Source: Erythrobacter sp. UBA2510
GTDB taxonomy: Bacteria > Pseudomonadota > Alphaproteobacteria > Sphingomonadales > Sphingomonadaceae
Length of the DNA: 5,359 nucleotides
NCBI GenBank assembly: GCA_002341345.1
Contig: DDNW01000105.1
Span: 1 to 5,359 of the forward strand
Direction of reading: 5' to 3'
The position numbers were made by a program, and so were the translations under genes. Every line of letters begins with the position of its first letter. The first letter of the stretch is position 1. Positions 1 to 5,359 of the stretch are shown piece after piece. The notes under the pieces were generated by a model that made no database searches, was not told where the DNA came from, and saw nothing but the letters and a program-made list of their open reading frames with translations.

Positions 1-189
1 TTGCATCAGCGCCTCGCCGGTGCGGGTCGGACGCGGCAACAATTCCCCGCCGCAATTCGGGCACAGGTTCGCAGAGCCTTCCGCGCAAGCGGTGCAGAAG
101 GTGCATTCGAAACTGCAGATATGCGCACCAAGGCTGTTGGCGTACAAATCCACGCCGCAGCCCTCGCAGTCGGGGCGCATTTCCAGCAT
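1..189 (-). CDS. DUF1272 small cysteine-rich (zinc-binding-like) protein, 3' end cut by the window edge
   Basis: The frame gives 63 residues from an ATG and reaches the window edge without a stop, so the C-terminus is missing; family members as I recall them are only slightly longer. It begins [15 protein letters not shown] and has eight cysteines at 8, 11, 25, 29, 32, 35, 43 and 46. These include three CxxC pairs (8/11, 32/35, 43/46) and the ICSFECTFC block (24-32) followed by CPNCGGEL (43-50). That layout matches DUF1272 and suggests two structural zinc sites. The molecular role of the family is unknown to me. The start codon shares one base with the glmM stop (TGATG), and a GGAGG ribosome site (197-201) sits 7 nt upstream inside the end of glmM. 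It is therefore almost certainly translated from the glmM mRNA. No signal peptide or membrane segment is visible. Confidence 0.85.
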   Translation of the reverse strand, partial: MLEMRPDCEGCGVDLYANSLGAHICSFECTFCTACAEGSANLCPNCGGELLPRPTRTGEALMQ

Positions 190-1526
190 CAGGCGGCCTC
201 CGCCACCGCCGCGCAGATCGAGGAGACGACCGCTTCGACCTGCCTTTCGTCATCGCCCTCGGCCATGACGCGGATCACGGGCTCGGTGCCCGACTTGCGG
301 ATCACAAGCCGTCCGGCGCTGCCCAGCTCGCCCTCTGCCGCCGCGATGGCGCTCTTGACGCCGGGGGTAGCGAGCGGGTCGCCGCCCTCATAGCGGACAT
401 TGCGCAGCAGTTGCGGGACTGGATCGAACAAATGGAGCAGTTCGCTGGCGGGCTTGCCGCTGCGCACGAGTGCGGCGAGCACCTGCAGTCCGGCAATCGT
501 GCCGTCGCCAGTGGTCGCATGGTCGAGCAGGATCATGTGGCCCGACTGCTCGCCGCCGACATTGTAGCCGCCCGCGCGCATCGCTTCGAGCACATAGCGG
601 TCGCCCACGCTGGTGCGAACGAGGTCGAGCCCCTGCGCATTGAGGAACCGTTCGAGGCCGAGATTGGACATCACGGTGGCTACGACGCCGCCGCCCCTCA
701 GCCGCCCGTCCGCCGCCCACTGGCTGCCGATCAGCGCCATGATCTGGTCGCCATCGACCGCCTTGCCCTGCTCGTCGATCACGATCAGCCGGTCGGCATC
801 GCCATCGAGCGCGAGGCCGATATCCGCGCTTTCGGTGACGACGCGCGCCTGGATCGCCTCGATCGCGGTGGAGCCGACGCCGTCATTGATGTTGAGTCCG
901 TCCGGGGTGACGCCCATCGGCACGATTTCCGCACCCAGTTCCCAGATCGCGGTGGGGGCGACCGAATAGGCGGCGCCATGCGCGCAATCGACCACGATCT
1001 TCAACCCGTCGAGGCGGCAATCCTCGGGCAGAGACTGCTTGACCGCGTGGATATAGCGCCCGCGCGCATCGTCGATCCGCCGCGCCCGGCCGATATTGGC
1101 CCCCTCGGCCAGCACCGGCTCTTCATCCAGAGCGCGCTCGATCGCCAGTTCGTCCTCGTCCGACAGCTTGAAACCGTCCGGGCCGAACAGCTTGATGCCA
1201 TTATCGGCGAAGGGGTTGTGACTGGCCGAGATCATCACGCCCACATCCGCGCGCATCTCGCGCGTCAGCAGCGCGACGGCGGGGGTGGGCAGCGGCCCGG
1301 TCATGATCACGTCCATGCCCACGCTGGTGAAGCCGGCGACCAATGCGGTTTCCATCATATAGCCGGACAGGCGCGTATCCTTGCCGATCACGACGCGATG
1401 CCGATGATCGCCGCGCAGAAAGTGGCGGCCTACGGCCTGCCCGACCTTCATCGCCAGCGCCGCGTTCAGTGTCTTGCCATTGGCGCGGCCGCGAATGCCG
1501 TCCGTACCGAAATGCTTTCTACCCAT
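189..1526 (-). CDS. glmM: Phosphoglucosamine mutase GlmM
   Basis: Cytoplasmic enzyme of the alpha-D-phosphohexomutase family that interconverts glucosamine-6-phosphate and glucosamine-1-phosphate, feeding UDP-GlcNAc synthesis for peptidoglycan and lipopolysaccharide. The 445-residue length is normal for GlmM. All family signatures are present in order. The N-terminal FGTDGIRG is at 6-13. The catalytic loop ISASHNP is at 99-105, with Ser102 as the phosphorylated serine, the same number as in E. coli. The Mg2+ loop DGDADR is at 241-246. The sugar-specificity loop GGEQSGH is at 324-330. The phosphate-binding loop RKSGTEP is at 410-416. The start is supported by an AGGGGG ribosome site (1533-1538) 6 nt before the ATG and by the usual GlmM N-terminus. 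It is divergent from sodB and followed by the overlapping DUF1272 gene, so the two form an operon. No convincing promoter could be picked in the leader. Nothing in it looks broken. Confidence 0.98.
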   Translation of the reverse strand: MGRKHFGTDGIRGRANGKTLNAALAMKVGQAVGRHFLRGDHRHRVVIGKDTRLSGYMMETALVAGFTSVGMDVIMTGPLPTPAVALLTREMRADVGVMISASHNPFADNGIKLFGPDGFKLSDEDELAIERALDEEPVLAEGANIGRARRIDDARGRYIHAVKQSLPEDCRLDGLKIVVDCAHGAAYSVAPTAIWELGAEIVPMGVTPDGLNINDGVGSTAIEAIQARVVTESADIGLALDGDADRLIVIDEQGKAVDGDQIMALIGSQWAADGRLRGGGVVATVMSNLGLERFLNAQGLDLVRTSVGDRYVLEAMRAGGYNVGGEQSGHMILLDHATTGDGTIAGLQVLAALVRSGKPASELLHLFDPVPQLLRNVRYEGGDPLATPGVKSAIAAAEGELGSAGRLVIRKSGTEPVIRVMAEGDDERQVEAVVSSICAAVAEAA

Positions 1527-1530
1527 CTAT

Positions 1531-1545
1531 ATCCCCCTGACGGGG
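1531..1545 (-). other. Small GC hairpin overlapping the glmM ribosome binding site
   Basis: Read on the minus strand, the glmM leader contains CCCC-GTCA-GGGG directly before the start codon. The 3' arm (1537-1534) is part of the AGGGGG Shine-Dalgarno sequence. Folding would hide the ribosome site, but the stem has only four base pairs. It is a visible inverted repeat; a regulatory role is a guess. Confidence 0.35.
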
Positions 1546-1706
1546 CCCTTCGTTCATATTCTTACTTGCAATGGCGCGGTCGCTCCCCAATGTCACGCTC
1601 GAGCACGCGCATGCCTGACCACGGCAAAGGCGGGCAAGGAAAATTGCAACCGGCGCGCCACTTCGTGCGTTGGAACAGCAGACCGTTAGAGACACCATTT
1701 AAGAAC

Positions 1707-1714
1707 AGGAAGGA
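1707..1714 (+). promoter_or_regulatory. sodB ribosome binding site
   Basis: AGGAAGGA lies 8 nt before the sodB ATG. It is a strong double purine match to the anti-Shine-Dalgarno sequence and fixes the start at 1723. Confidence 0.8.
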
Positions 1715-1722
1715 CGAACCTC

Positions 1723-2334
1723 ATGGCATTTTCCCTTATCGACCTGCCGTATGACAGCGAAGCGCTGGCACCGGCGATCAGCGCGGAGACGCTGAGCTTT
1801 CACCACGGCAAGCACCACAAGGCCTATGTCGACAAGATGAACGCCGCGATCGAGGGTACCGACCTCGCTAGCGCCTCGCTGATGGAGGTGATCAAGGCGG
1901 CACGCGGGTCCAACCAGGGCCTCTTCAACAACGCTGCCCAGGTCTATAACCACGGCTTCTACTGGTATTCGCTGTCGGGCGAGTCGACGACCCCCTCGGG
2001 CGATCTCGCCGCCGCCATCGACGATGCCTTCGGCTCGGTCGCGGACCTGAAGATGGCGCTCAAGGATCGCGGCGCGGGTCACTTCGCCAGCGGCTGGGTG
2101 TGGCTGGCCGCGAGGGACGGCAAGCTCTCGATCGAGGAAACCCACGATGCCGATACGCTGGCCGACAGCGGCTTCAACCCGCTGCTGACCATCGACGTGT
2201 GGGAGCACGCCTATTACCTCGACCACCAGAATGCGCGCCCCAGCTATCTGGGCGAGGTCGTCGACAAGCTGCTGAACTGGGATTTCGCCGCCGACAATTT
2301 CGCGCGCGGTACGGCCTGGGTTTATCCGGGCTGA
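1723..2334 (+). CDS. sodB: Superoxide dismutase, iron type
   Basis: Cytoplasmic enzyme that dismutates superoxide to hydrogen peroxide and oxygen. The 203 residues cover the whole Fe/Mn SOD fold: an N-terminal helical hairpin to about residue 90, then the C-terminal alpha/beta domain. By alignment from memory with E. coli SodB, the metal ligands are His27 (in FHHGKHH), His77 (in YNHGFYW), Asp158 and His162 (in the DVWEHAYY signature, 158-165). Tyr35 matches the gateway tyrosine. The active-site glutamine is Gln73 in NNAAQVYNH, the position used by Fe-SODs, and the Mn-type glutamine just before the DVWEHAYY block is absent, so iron is the likely cofactor. There is no signal peptide. The gene stands alone between a divergent glmM and a strong terminator, so it is probably monocistronic. 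No EcfG promoter with correct spacing was seen upstream. Confidence 0.97.
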   Translation: MAFSLIDLPYDSEALAPAISAETLSFHHGKHHKAYVDKMNAAIEGTDLASASLMEVIKAARGSNQGLFNNAAQVYNHGFYWYSLSGESTTPSGDLAAAIDDAFGSVADLKMALKDRGAGHFASGWVWLAARDGKLSIEETHDADTLADSGFNPLLTIDVWEHAYYLDHQNARPSYLGEVVDKLLNWDFAADNFARGTAWVYPG

Positions 2335-2359
2335 TTGAAATCGCAGACTGACGAAAGGG

Positions 2360-2391
2360 CCCGCCCGTCATAGCGACGCGGCGGGTTTTTT
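2360..2391 (+). terminator. Intrinsic terminator after sodB
   Basis: Starting 26 bases after the sodB stop, CCCGCC (2360-2365) plus CGTC (2366-2369) pair with GACG (2375-2378) and GGCGGG (2380-2385). The loop is ATAGC and there is a single bulged C at 2379. A run of six T residues follows (2386-2391). This is a classic rho-independent terminator for sodB. Read from the other side, the stem is followed only by CCCTTTCG, so it would be a weaker terminator for the converging AI-2E gene. Confidence 0.92.
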
Positions 2392-2404
2392 CATGCCCCG
2401 CTTA

Positions 2405-3619
2405 TTATGCTGTGGCGGTGTCTGATTCTTCCTCGCCATCGAGGATATCGTTGTCGAACAGCGGCTCTCCGAAGAGAAAACCGATCAGGTTCGGCTTGCC
2501 CAGATGCTCGATCAATGCAGTGATCGTCAGCAGGATCGGCACGGACAGCAGCGCGCCGGTGACGCCCCAGATCCAGCTGAAATAACTGAGCGCGAGCAGG
2601 ATCAACACCGGGTTCATGGTGAAGCGCGCGCCGAGGACCGAGGGCGTGATCGCATTGGATTCAACCGTGTGCAGGCCAAGATAGGCTGCGGCCGGAATCA
2701 GCCCGACCAGCGGGCTATCCGCCGTGCCGAGCCCGAACAGCGTTAGCAGCGCGATCATCGCGAAGGGGCCAACGTAAGGCAGGAAATTGAGCAGCGCCGC
2801 AAGGCCGCCCCACATGATCGGCGCCTCCATCCCCAGCGCCCATGCGCCCAGCGCGACCACCACGCCTACGCCGGTATTGATGAGGCTGACGGTGAGGATA
2901 TAGGCTGCCACCCGGTCCTGCACCTCGCGCAGGACGCGCGCGGCCTTGAGACTGGATCCAACCTGCTGGCGGTCGAGCAGCAGGCGACGGCGATAACGCC
3001 CGCGTGCCTCGATCATGAAGAAGGCCATCAGGAAGGTCAGCAGCACCTCCAGCACCACGGTTGGCGTGGCGATGGCCAGCTGTTCGAGCATCGACGGCCC
3101 GGCCACGACCACCTCTGCGCCCCCCTCTATGCCGGCGATGGCGGCGATCCGTTCGTTCAGCAGGGTGATGTAATCGAGCGCACCCTGCATATTGCTGAAG
3201 TGCACCCCGATCCGGTCGATCATCGCCGGAACATTGTCGAACAGGCTGAATGCGGGCACCAGCACCACGCTGACCGCCAGCGTGACGATGGCGAGGAACA
3301 GCACCAGCGCCAGCAGCGAGGCGAGGAAATTGGGCAGGCCAAAGCCGGAAAACTGGTCGGCCAGTGGCGAGAGCAGGATGGTCAGCATGATCGCCGCGAC
3401 CAGTGGCAGGAAGACCACCGCGCCGATCGACAGCACGAAGGGCAGGGCGAGGAACAGGCCAATCGCGATCAGCACGACCAGTGCGGAGATCAGCCGCAAT
3501 TCCTGATCGGCAAAGGTCAGCTTGCGCAACCGGGCGCGGGGCACGCCGCCCTCGACCGGTGGCGCGCCGGGGCCGTCGCCCGACACGGCCCGATCCGGAA
3601 TGTCTTGGTCAGTGCTCAT
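2405..3619 (-). CDS. AI-2E family (PF01594, YdiK/PerM/TqsA-like) transporter, polytopic membrane protein
   Basis: A 404-residue inner-membrane protein. A polar N-terminus (1-40) precedes hydrophobic segments at about 43-61, 63-84, 97-122 and 184-204. Charged and amphipathic soluble stretches lie at about 125-180 and 205-236. Further membrane segments follow at about 240-262, 268-298, 303-316 and 336-370, and the tail is acidic (GEEESD). The conserved LNFLPYVGPF block is at 277-286, and the C-terminal E-x5-P motif (Glu320, Pro326), NP(V) and WGVTGALLSVP pattern fit PF01594. Members have been linked to AI-2 export, Na+/H+ exchange or unspecified export, so the substrate cannot be named. The start is supported by GGAGG (3624-3628) 4 nt upstream, slightly close. 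It lies 63 bp downstream of ecfG on the same strand with no terminator between them, so it may be read through from the stress operon. Confidence 0.9.
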   Translation of the reverse strand: MSTDQDIPDRAVSGDGPGAPPVEGGVPRARLRKLTFADQELRLISALVVLIAIGLFLALPFVLSIGAVVFLPLVAAIMLTILLSPLADQFSGFGLPNFLASLLALVLFLAIVTLAVSVVLVPAFSLFDNVPAMIDRIGVHFSNMQGALDYITLLNERIAAIAGIEGGAEVVVAGPSMLEQLAIATPTVVLEVLLTFLMAFFMIEARGRYRRRLLLDRQQVGSSLKAARVLREVQDRVAAYILTVSLINTGVGVVVALGAWALGMEAPIMWGGLAALLNFLPYVGPFAMIALLTLFGLGTADSPLVGLIPAAAYLGLHTVESNAITPSVLGARFTMNPVLILLALSYFSWIWGVTGALLSVPILLTITALIEHLGKPNLIGFLFGEPLFDNDILDGEEESDTATA

Positions 3620-3682
3620 TACGCCTCCGCTCCCGTCATGCTCTACCAGAGAGCGGGGCAGATGCGATCACCGACAGGCAAA

Positions 3683-4315
3683 TTATCTTGTGGGTGTCGC
3701 GATACCGCGTCCGGCTGCGACCTCGTCCAGCTCTTCCAGGATCGCCCGGTGCGCACCTGGATCCTGAATCGAACGCTCGGGAATATCGCCATCCTCCATC
3801 ATGCCCGTCAGTGCGGCACGGGCACGCCCGACCCTGCTCTTGATCGTGCCGACCGCGCAGCCGCAGATTTCGGCGGCCTCTTCGTAGGAAAAGCCGCCTG
3901 CACCGACCAGAAGCAGAGCTTCGCGCCGTTCGGGCGGCAAGGTCAGCAGTGCGCGATGCATGTCGGACAGATGGATCGGCTCTTCCTGCCCGGCGGGCGC
4001 GGTCAAGATGCGTTCGGCCACCGTCTCGTCATATTCGCCGCGGAAGCGGTTGCGCCGCATGTCGGTGAGATAGGCGTTTCTCAGGATGACAAAGGTCCAG
4101 GCGCGCATCGAGGTGCCCGGTTCGAACCGCTCCTGCGCGGCCCATGCCTTGAGCAGTGTCTCCTGCACCAGATCGTCGGCCATGTCGGGCCGGCCGCACA
4201 GGCCGCGGGCAAAGGCGCGCAAATGTGGGACGACTTCGGTCAGTTCTCGCTTGAAGGCGCGCTTGTCCTCGGCACTACGTACCGGGCGGTCGGGCTGGGA
4301 TTGTTGCTTGCTCAT
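3683..4315 (-). CDS. ecfG: ECF RNA polymerase sigma factor of the EcfG family (general stress response)
   Basis: A 210-residue alternative sigma factor that directs RNA polymerase to GGAAC-N16/17-CGTT promoters in the alphaproteobacterial general stress response. Region 2 spans about 24-90, with the core-binding DMADDLVQETLLKAW (44-58) and the -10-recognition part RAWTFVILRNAYLTDMRR (71-88). A linker follows to about 115. Region 4 covers about 119-170, including LPPERREALLL (126-136) and the helix-turn-helix YEEAAEICGCAVGTIKSRVGR (144-164), which binds the -35 box. About 40 residues follow region 4, a modest C-terminal tail. The start codon overlaps the nepR stop (ATGA) and there is no Shine-Dalgarno sequence of its own, so translation is probably coupled to nepR. 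A perfect EcfG promoter upstream of nepR predicts autoregulation. Assignment to EcfG rather than another ECF group rests on both the sequence style and the NepR neighbour. Confidence 0.95.
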   Translation of the reverse strand: MSKQQSQPDRPVRSAEDKRAFKRELTEVVPHLRAFARGLCGRPDMADDLVQETLLKAWAAQERFEPGTSMRAWTFVILRNAYLTDMRRNRFRGEYDETVAERILTAPAGQEEPIHLSDMHRALLTLPPERREALLLVGAGGFSYEEAAEICGCAVGTIKSRVGRARAALTGMMEDGDIPERSIQDPGAHRAILEELDEVAAGRGIATPTR

Positions 4316-4515
4316 TCGCTATCGCTGTCGTCCAGACGGGCCAGCAGATTTTTTAATTCATCCGGTAGCGGCTCTTCGACCACGGAATCGTAGACGTGTT
4401 TGAGCCAGGCCCCCACTTGAGGTTCTCCAGACGGCATCTTTTTTTCCTTTCCGGCAACCTTTTCAGTGGCTTTCGCGCTCGGCTGGCCGTCATTTGCATC
4501 ATTCATCTGTATCAT
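4312..4515 (-). CDS. nepR: NepR family anti-sigma factor
   Basis: A small cytoplasmic anti-sigma factor of 67 residues that binds EcfG and is titrated away by phosphorylated PhyR. The N-terminal third is polar, lysine-rich and probably disordered (1-32). The conserved NepR core follows: helix 1 in VGAWLKHVYDSVVEE (34-48), the EPLPD linker (48-52) and helix 2 in ELKNLLARL (53-61). It ends with an acidic DDSDSE tail. The length is typical. The chosen ATG has AGGTGG about 4 nt upstream; an in-frame ATG at 4506 (Met4) is less well spaced. The gene overlaps ecfG by four bases, which would keep anti-sigma and sigma synthesis in step. It is expressed from the predicted EcfG promoter at 4609-4633 with a leader of roughly 85 nt. 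Confidence 0.93.
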   Translation of the reverse strand: MIQMNDANDGQPSAKATEKVAGKEKKMPSGEPQVGAWLKHVYDSVVEEPLPDELKNLLARLDDSDSE

Positions 4516-4549
4516 TCACCCACCTGAGGGCCCTGCTGCCAACAATGTT

Positions 4550-4566
4550 CGACGACAAAATCGTCG
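4550..4566 (-). other. Hairpin in the nepR-ecfG 5' leader
   Basis: CGACGA (4550-4555) and TCGTCG (4561-4566) form a perfect 6-bp inverted repeat with a 5-nt A/T-rich loop. It lies about 35 nt before the nepR start, between the predicted transcription start (near 4600) and the ribosome site. There is no T-run after it in the nepR direction, so it is not an intrinsic terminator. It could stabilise the leader or do nothing. Confidence 0.45.
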
Positions 4567-4606
4567 GCTTATAACGGTACGGACCCGATTCCATGCTAGC
4601 TAACCC

Positions 4607-4631
4607 GGAACGAAATGCGGGCGATCAGGTT
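4607..4631 (+). promoter_or_regulatory. EcfG-type promoter of the CHASE-domain sensor gene
   Basis: On the plus strand GGAAC (4607-4611) is followed by 16 bases and GGTT (4628-4631), one mismatch from CGTT; counted the other way it is GGAAC-N17-GTT. It shares its bases with the nepR promoter because the whole site is the inverted repeat GGAAC-N17-GTTCC. Transcription should start around 4638-4641, upstream of every plausible start of the sensor gene except the ATG at 4593. It is slightly weaker than the minus-strand match. Confidence 0.7.
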
Positions 4632-4633
4632 CC
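4609..4633 (-). promoter_or_regulatory. EcfG-type promoter of nepR-ecfG
   Basis: On the minus strand GGAAC (4633-4629) is followed by exactly 16 bases and then CGTT (4612-4609). This matches the published general stress response consensus GGAAC-N16/17-CGTT without a mismatch. Transcription should start around 4600, giving a leader of about 85 nt before nepR. Positive autoregulation of the sigma operon is well known for this module, which supports the call. No experiment backs this site. Confidence 0.85.
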
Positions 4634-4736
4634 CCTGCATACCGGGCGCGTTGTTACCTACCTGCCATGCAATGGCCGTCCGGTTGGCATTTCTCAATGG
4701 CGGGGTCGGGGCAGGCTATTCAAAAACCCCGCAAAT

Positions 4737-5359
4737 ATGTGTTTTTCGGCGGTCGCCGTGGAGTATGACGGGTTGCAAAACAGAGCGCGCAAAAAAGGGA
4801 GGACCAAGCGCTGGCTGGTGCGTTTTCCGCGTGCCGTGCCCGTAGGCATCTTTTTGCTCATTTCCGCGATCACCATTCTCAGCGTCTTCGCGATCGAGCG
4901 CGGCGAGGCCCAGCGCCAGCAATCGCAAATGCAAAGCCAGGGGCAGGCCATCGCCTCGGCGCTGGAACGGCGTGCCAATGCCAGTGCCGCCTATCTGCGC
5001 GCCGGGGCCGCACTGGTGGCGACGCTGGACGATCTCGACCTGACCCTGTTCCGCCGCTTCGTCAGCGAATTGCGGCTCGATGCCGATTATCGCGGGGCCG
5101 AGGGGATCGGCTGGGCGATGGTCGTGCGTCCGGGAGAAGAGGCGCAGTTCACAGACGTGGTTCAGCGCGCCGGGGCCGCTACGCCCAGATTGCGCCCGGC
5201 GCTGACTCCCGACCGGCCCTTTGCGGTGCCGGTGACCTTCCTTCAACCCGATACCGAGCGCAATCGCCGGGCGCTGGGCTTCGACATGTATTCCGAGGCG
5301 CGGCGGCGCGAGGCGATGAACCTGGCGGCGGCCAATGCACGACCGACCGCGACCGGCAA
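4737..5359 (+). CDS. CHASE-domain membrane sensor, probably a sensor histidine kinase (5' part only)
   Basis: The window holds the first 207 residues; the frame continues past the right edge. A basic cytoplasmic N-terminus (RARKKGRTKRW, 16-26) precedes one membrane segment at about 34-53 (VPVGIFLLISAITILSVFAI). A Gln-rich helical stretch follows (57-75) and then a periplasmic CHASE domain from about residue 80. CHASE hallmarks are F105xxF108V, the EGIGWAMVV block (122-130), FLQPDTERN (168-176), LGFD (180-183) and an Arg-rich segment followed by Ala-rich helix (189-201). CHASE domains sense small ligands for kinases or cyclases. The divergent nepR-ecfG pair and the shared EcfG promoter suggest an HWE/HisKA2 kinase acting on PhyR, but no kinase domain is visible here. 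The start is uncertain. ATG 4737 lacks a ribosome site. TTG 4773 has GGAG 9 nt upstream, and GTG 4818 has GGGAGGA about 14 nt upstream. Confidence 0.82.
   Translation, partial: MCFSAVAVEYDGLQNRARKKGRTKRWLVRFPRAVPVGIFLLISAITILSVFAIERGEAQRQQSQMQSQGQAIASALERRANASAAYLRAGAALVATLDDLDLTLFRRFVSELRLDADYRGAEGIGWAMVVRPGEEAQFTDVVQRAGAATPRLRPALTPDRPFAVPVTFLQPDTERNRRALGFDMYSEARRREAMNLAAANARPTATG

Larger units (their letters stand above)
1527..1722. other. Divergent glmM/sodB intergenic region
   Basis: This 196-bp region must hold the promoters of both glmM (minus) and sodB (plus). I could not find a -35/-10 pair with acceptable spacing on either strand. The palindrome TTGCAA occurs twice (1566-1571 and 1644-1649) without a suitable -10 box at 16-18 bp. 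A GGAAC (1672-1676) followed by CGTT (1684-1687) has only 7 bp between the boxes, too close for an ECF promoter. No small gene or RNA was recognised here. Confidence 0.6.

Noticed and set aside
1566..1649. Two TTGCAA palindromes in the glmM/sodB region as -35 boxes or a repressor site pair
   Set aside because: A six-base palindrome twice in about 200 bp is weak evidence, and neither has a fitting -10 box at 16-18 bp.
1672..1687. GGAAC followed by CGTT upstream of sodB as a possible EcfG promoter
   Set aside because: Only 7 bases separate the boxes; EcfG promoters need 16-17. No CGTT lies at the right distance.
411..1754. 447-codon open frame on the plus strand opposite glmM
   Set aside because: It is the antisense of a perfect glmM gene and overlaps the sodB start. 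Its translation is Arg/His/Asp-rich with no recognisable domain, as expected for a mirror frame in GC-rich DNA.
1699..2226. Open frame antisense to sodB
   Set aside because: sodB has all ligand and signature residues and a strong ribosome site; the antisense frame has no motif and lacks a supported start.
3637..3651. tRNA D-arm-like GCTCTCTGGTAGAGC on the minus strand between ecfG and the AI-2E gene
   Set aside because: It resembles a tRNA D stem-loop, but no anticodon stem, T-arm or acceptor follows. Fifteen bases are too few to call a tRNA relic or attachment site.
3200..4393. 397-codon open frame on the plus strand opposite the AI-2E gene and ecfG
   Set aside because: It runs antisense through two well-supported genes and their gap. 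Its Gln/Arg/Asp-rich translation resembles no family.
4573..4592. Second EcfG-like promoter towards nepR (GGAAT then CGTT)
   Set aside because: The -35 box is imperfect and the spacing is 11 bases, well outside the functional range.
4615..4845. 76-codon plus-strand open frame before the sensor gene
   Set aside because: It begins inside the EcfG promoter, has no ribosome site, and overlaps the better frame of the CHASE protein.
4716..5246. 176-codon open frame antisense to the CHASE sensor
   Set aside because: The plus-strand frame shows a membrane segment and CHASE motifs; this one is its shadow.

Overview
The window looks like chromosomal DNA of an alphaproteobacterium, most likely of the order Sphingomonadales (Sphingomonas/Erythrobacter type). 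The reasons are the GC-rich coding sequence, a NepR/EcfG general stress response pair (a module restricted to Alphaproteobacteria), and the style of GlmM, Fe-type SodB and the CHASE-domain sensor. The family or genus cannot be fixed from the sequence alone. No mobile element, CRISPR array, rRNA or tRNA gene was found.

Layout. Positions 1-1526 (minus strand) hold glmM (phosphoglucosamine mutase, cell-wall precursor synthesis). It is followed, with a one-base TGATG overlap, by a small eight-cysteine DUF1272 protein that runs off the left edge. A 196-bp divergent intergenic region separates glmM from sodB (plus strand, 1723-2334), a cytoplasmic iron-type superoxide dismutase that ends in a strong intrinsic terminator at 2360-2391. 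Facing it on the minus strand is a gene for an AI-2E-family (PF01594) membrane protein (2405-3619). Upstream of that, on the same strand, lies the nepR-ecfG pair (4515-3683), an anti-sigma factor and its ECF sigma factor with a 4-base ATGA overlap. Transcribed away from nepR on the plus strand is the 5' part of a membrane-anchored CHASE-domain sensor gene, cut by the right edge.

How the genes fit together. In the alphaproteobacterial general stress response, sensor kinases phosphorylate PhyR, PhyR~P sequesters NepR, and EcfG is freed to transcribe from GGAAC-N16/17-CGTT promoters. This window carries NepR, EcfG and probably one of the input sensors; PhyR is not in the window. The most striking feature is the nepR/sensor intergenic region. 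The inverted repeat GGAAC-N17-GTTCC (4607-4633) reads as an EcfG promoter on both strands: a perfect GGAAC-N16-CGTT towards nepR-ecfG and a near-perfect GGAAC-N16-GGTT towards the sensor. The -35 box of each promoter overlaps the -10 box of the other. This predicts positive autoregulation of the sigma factor and stress induction of the sensor from a single site. The AI-2E gene follows ecfG after 63 bp with no evident terminator, so it may be partly co-transcribed with the stress module.
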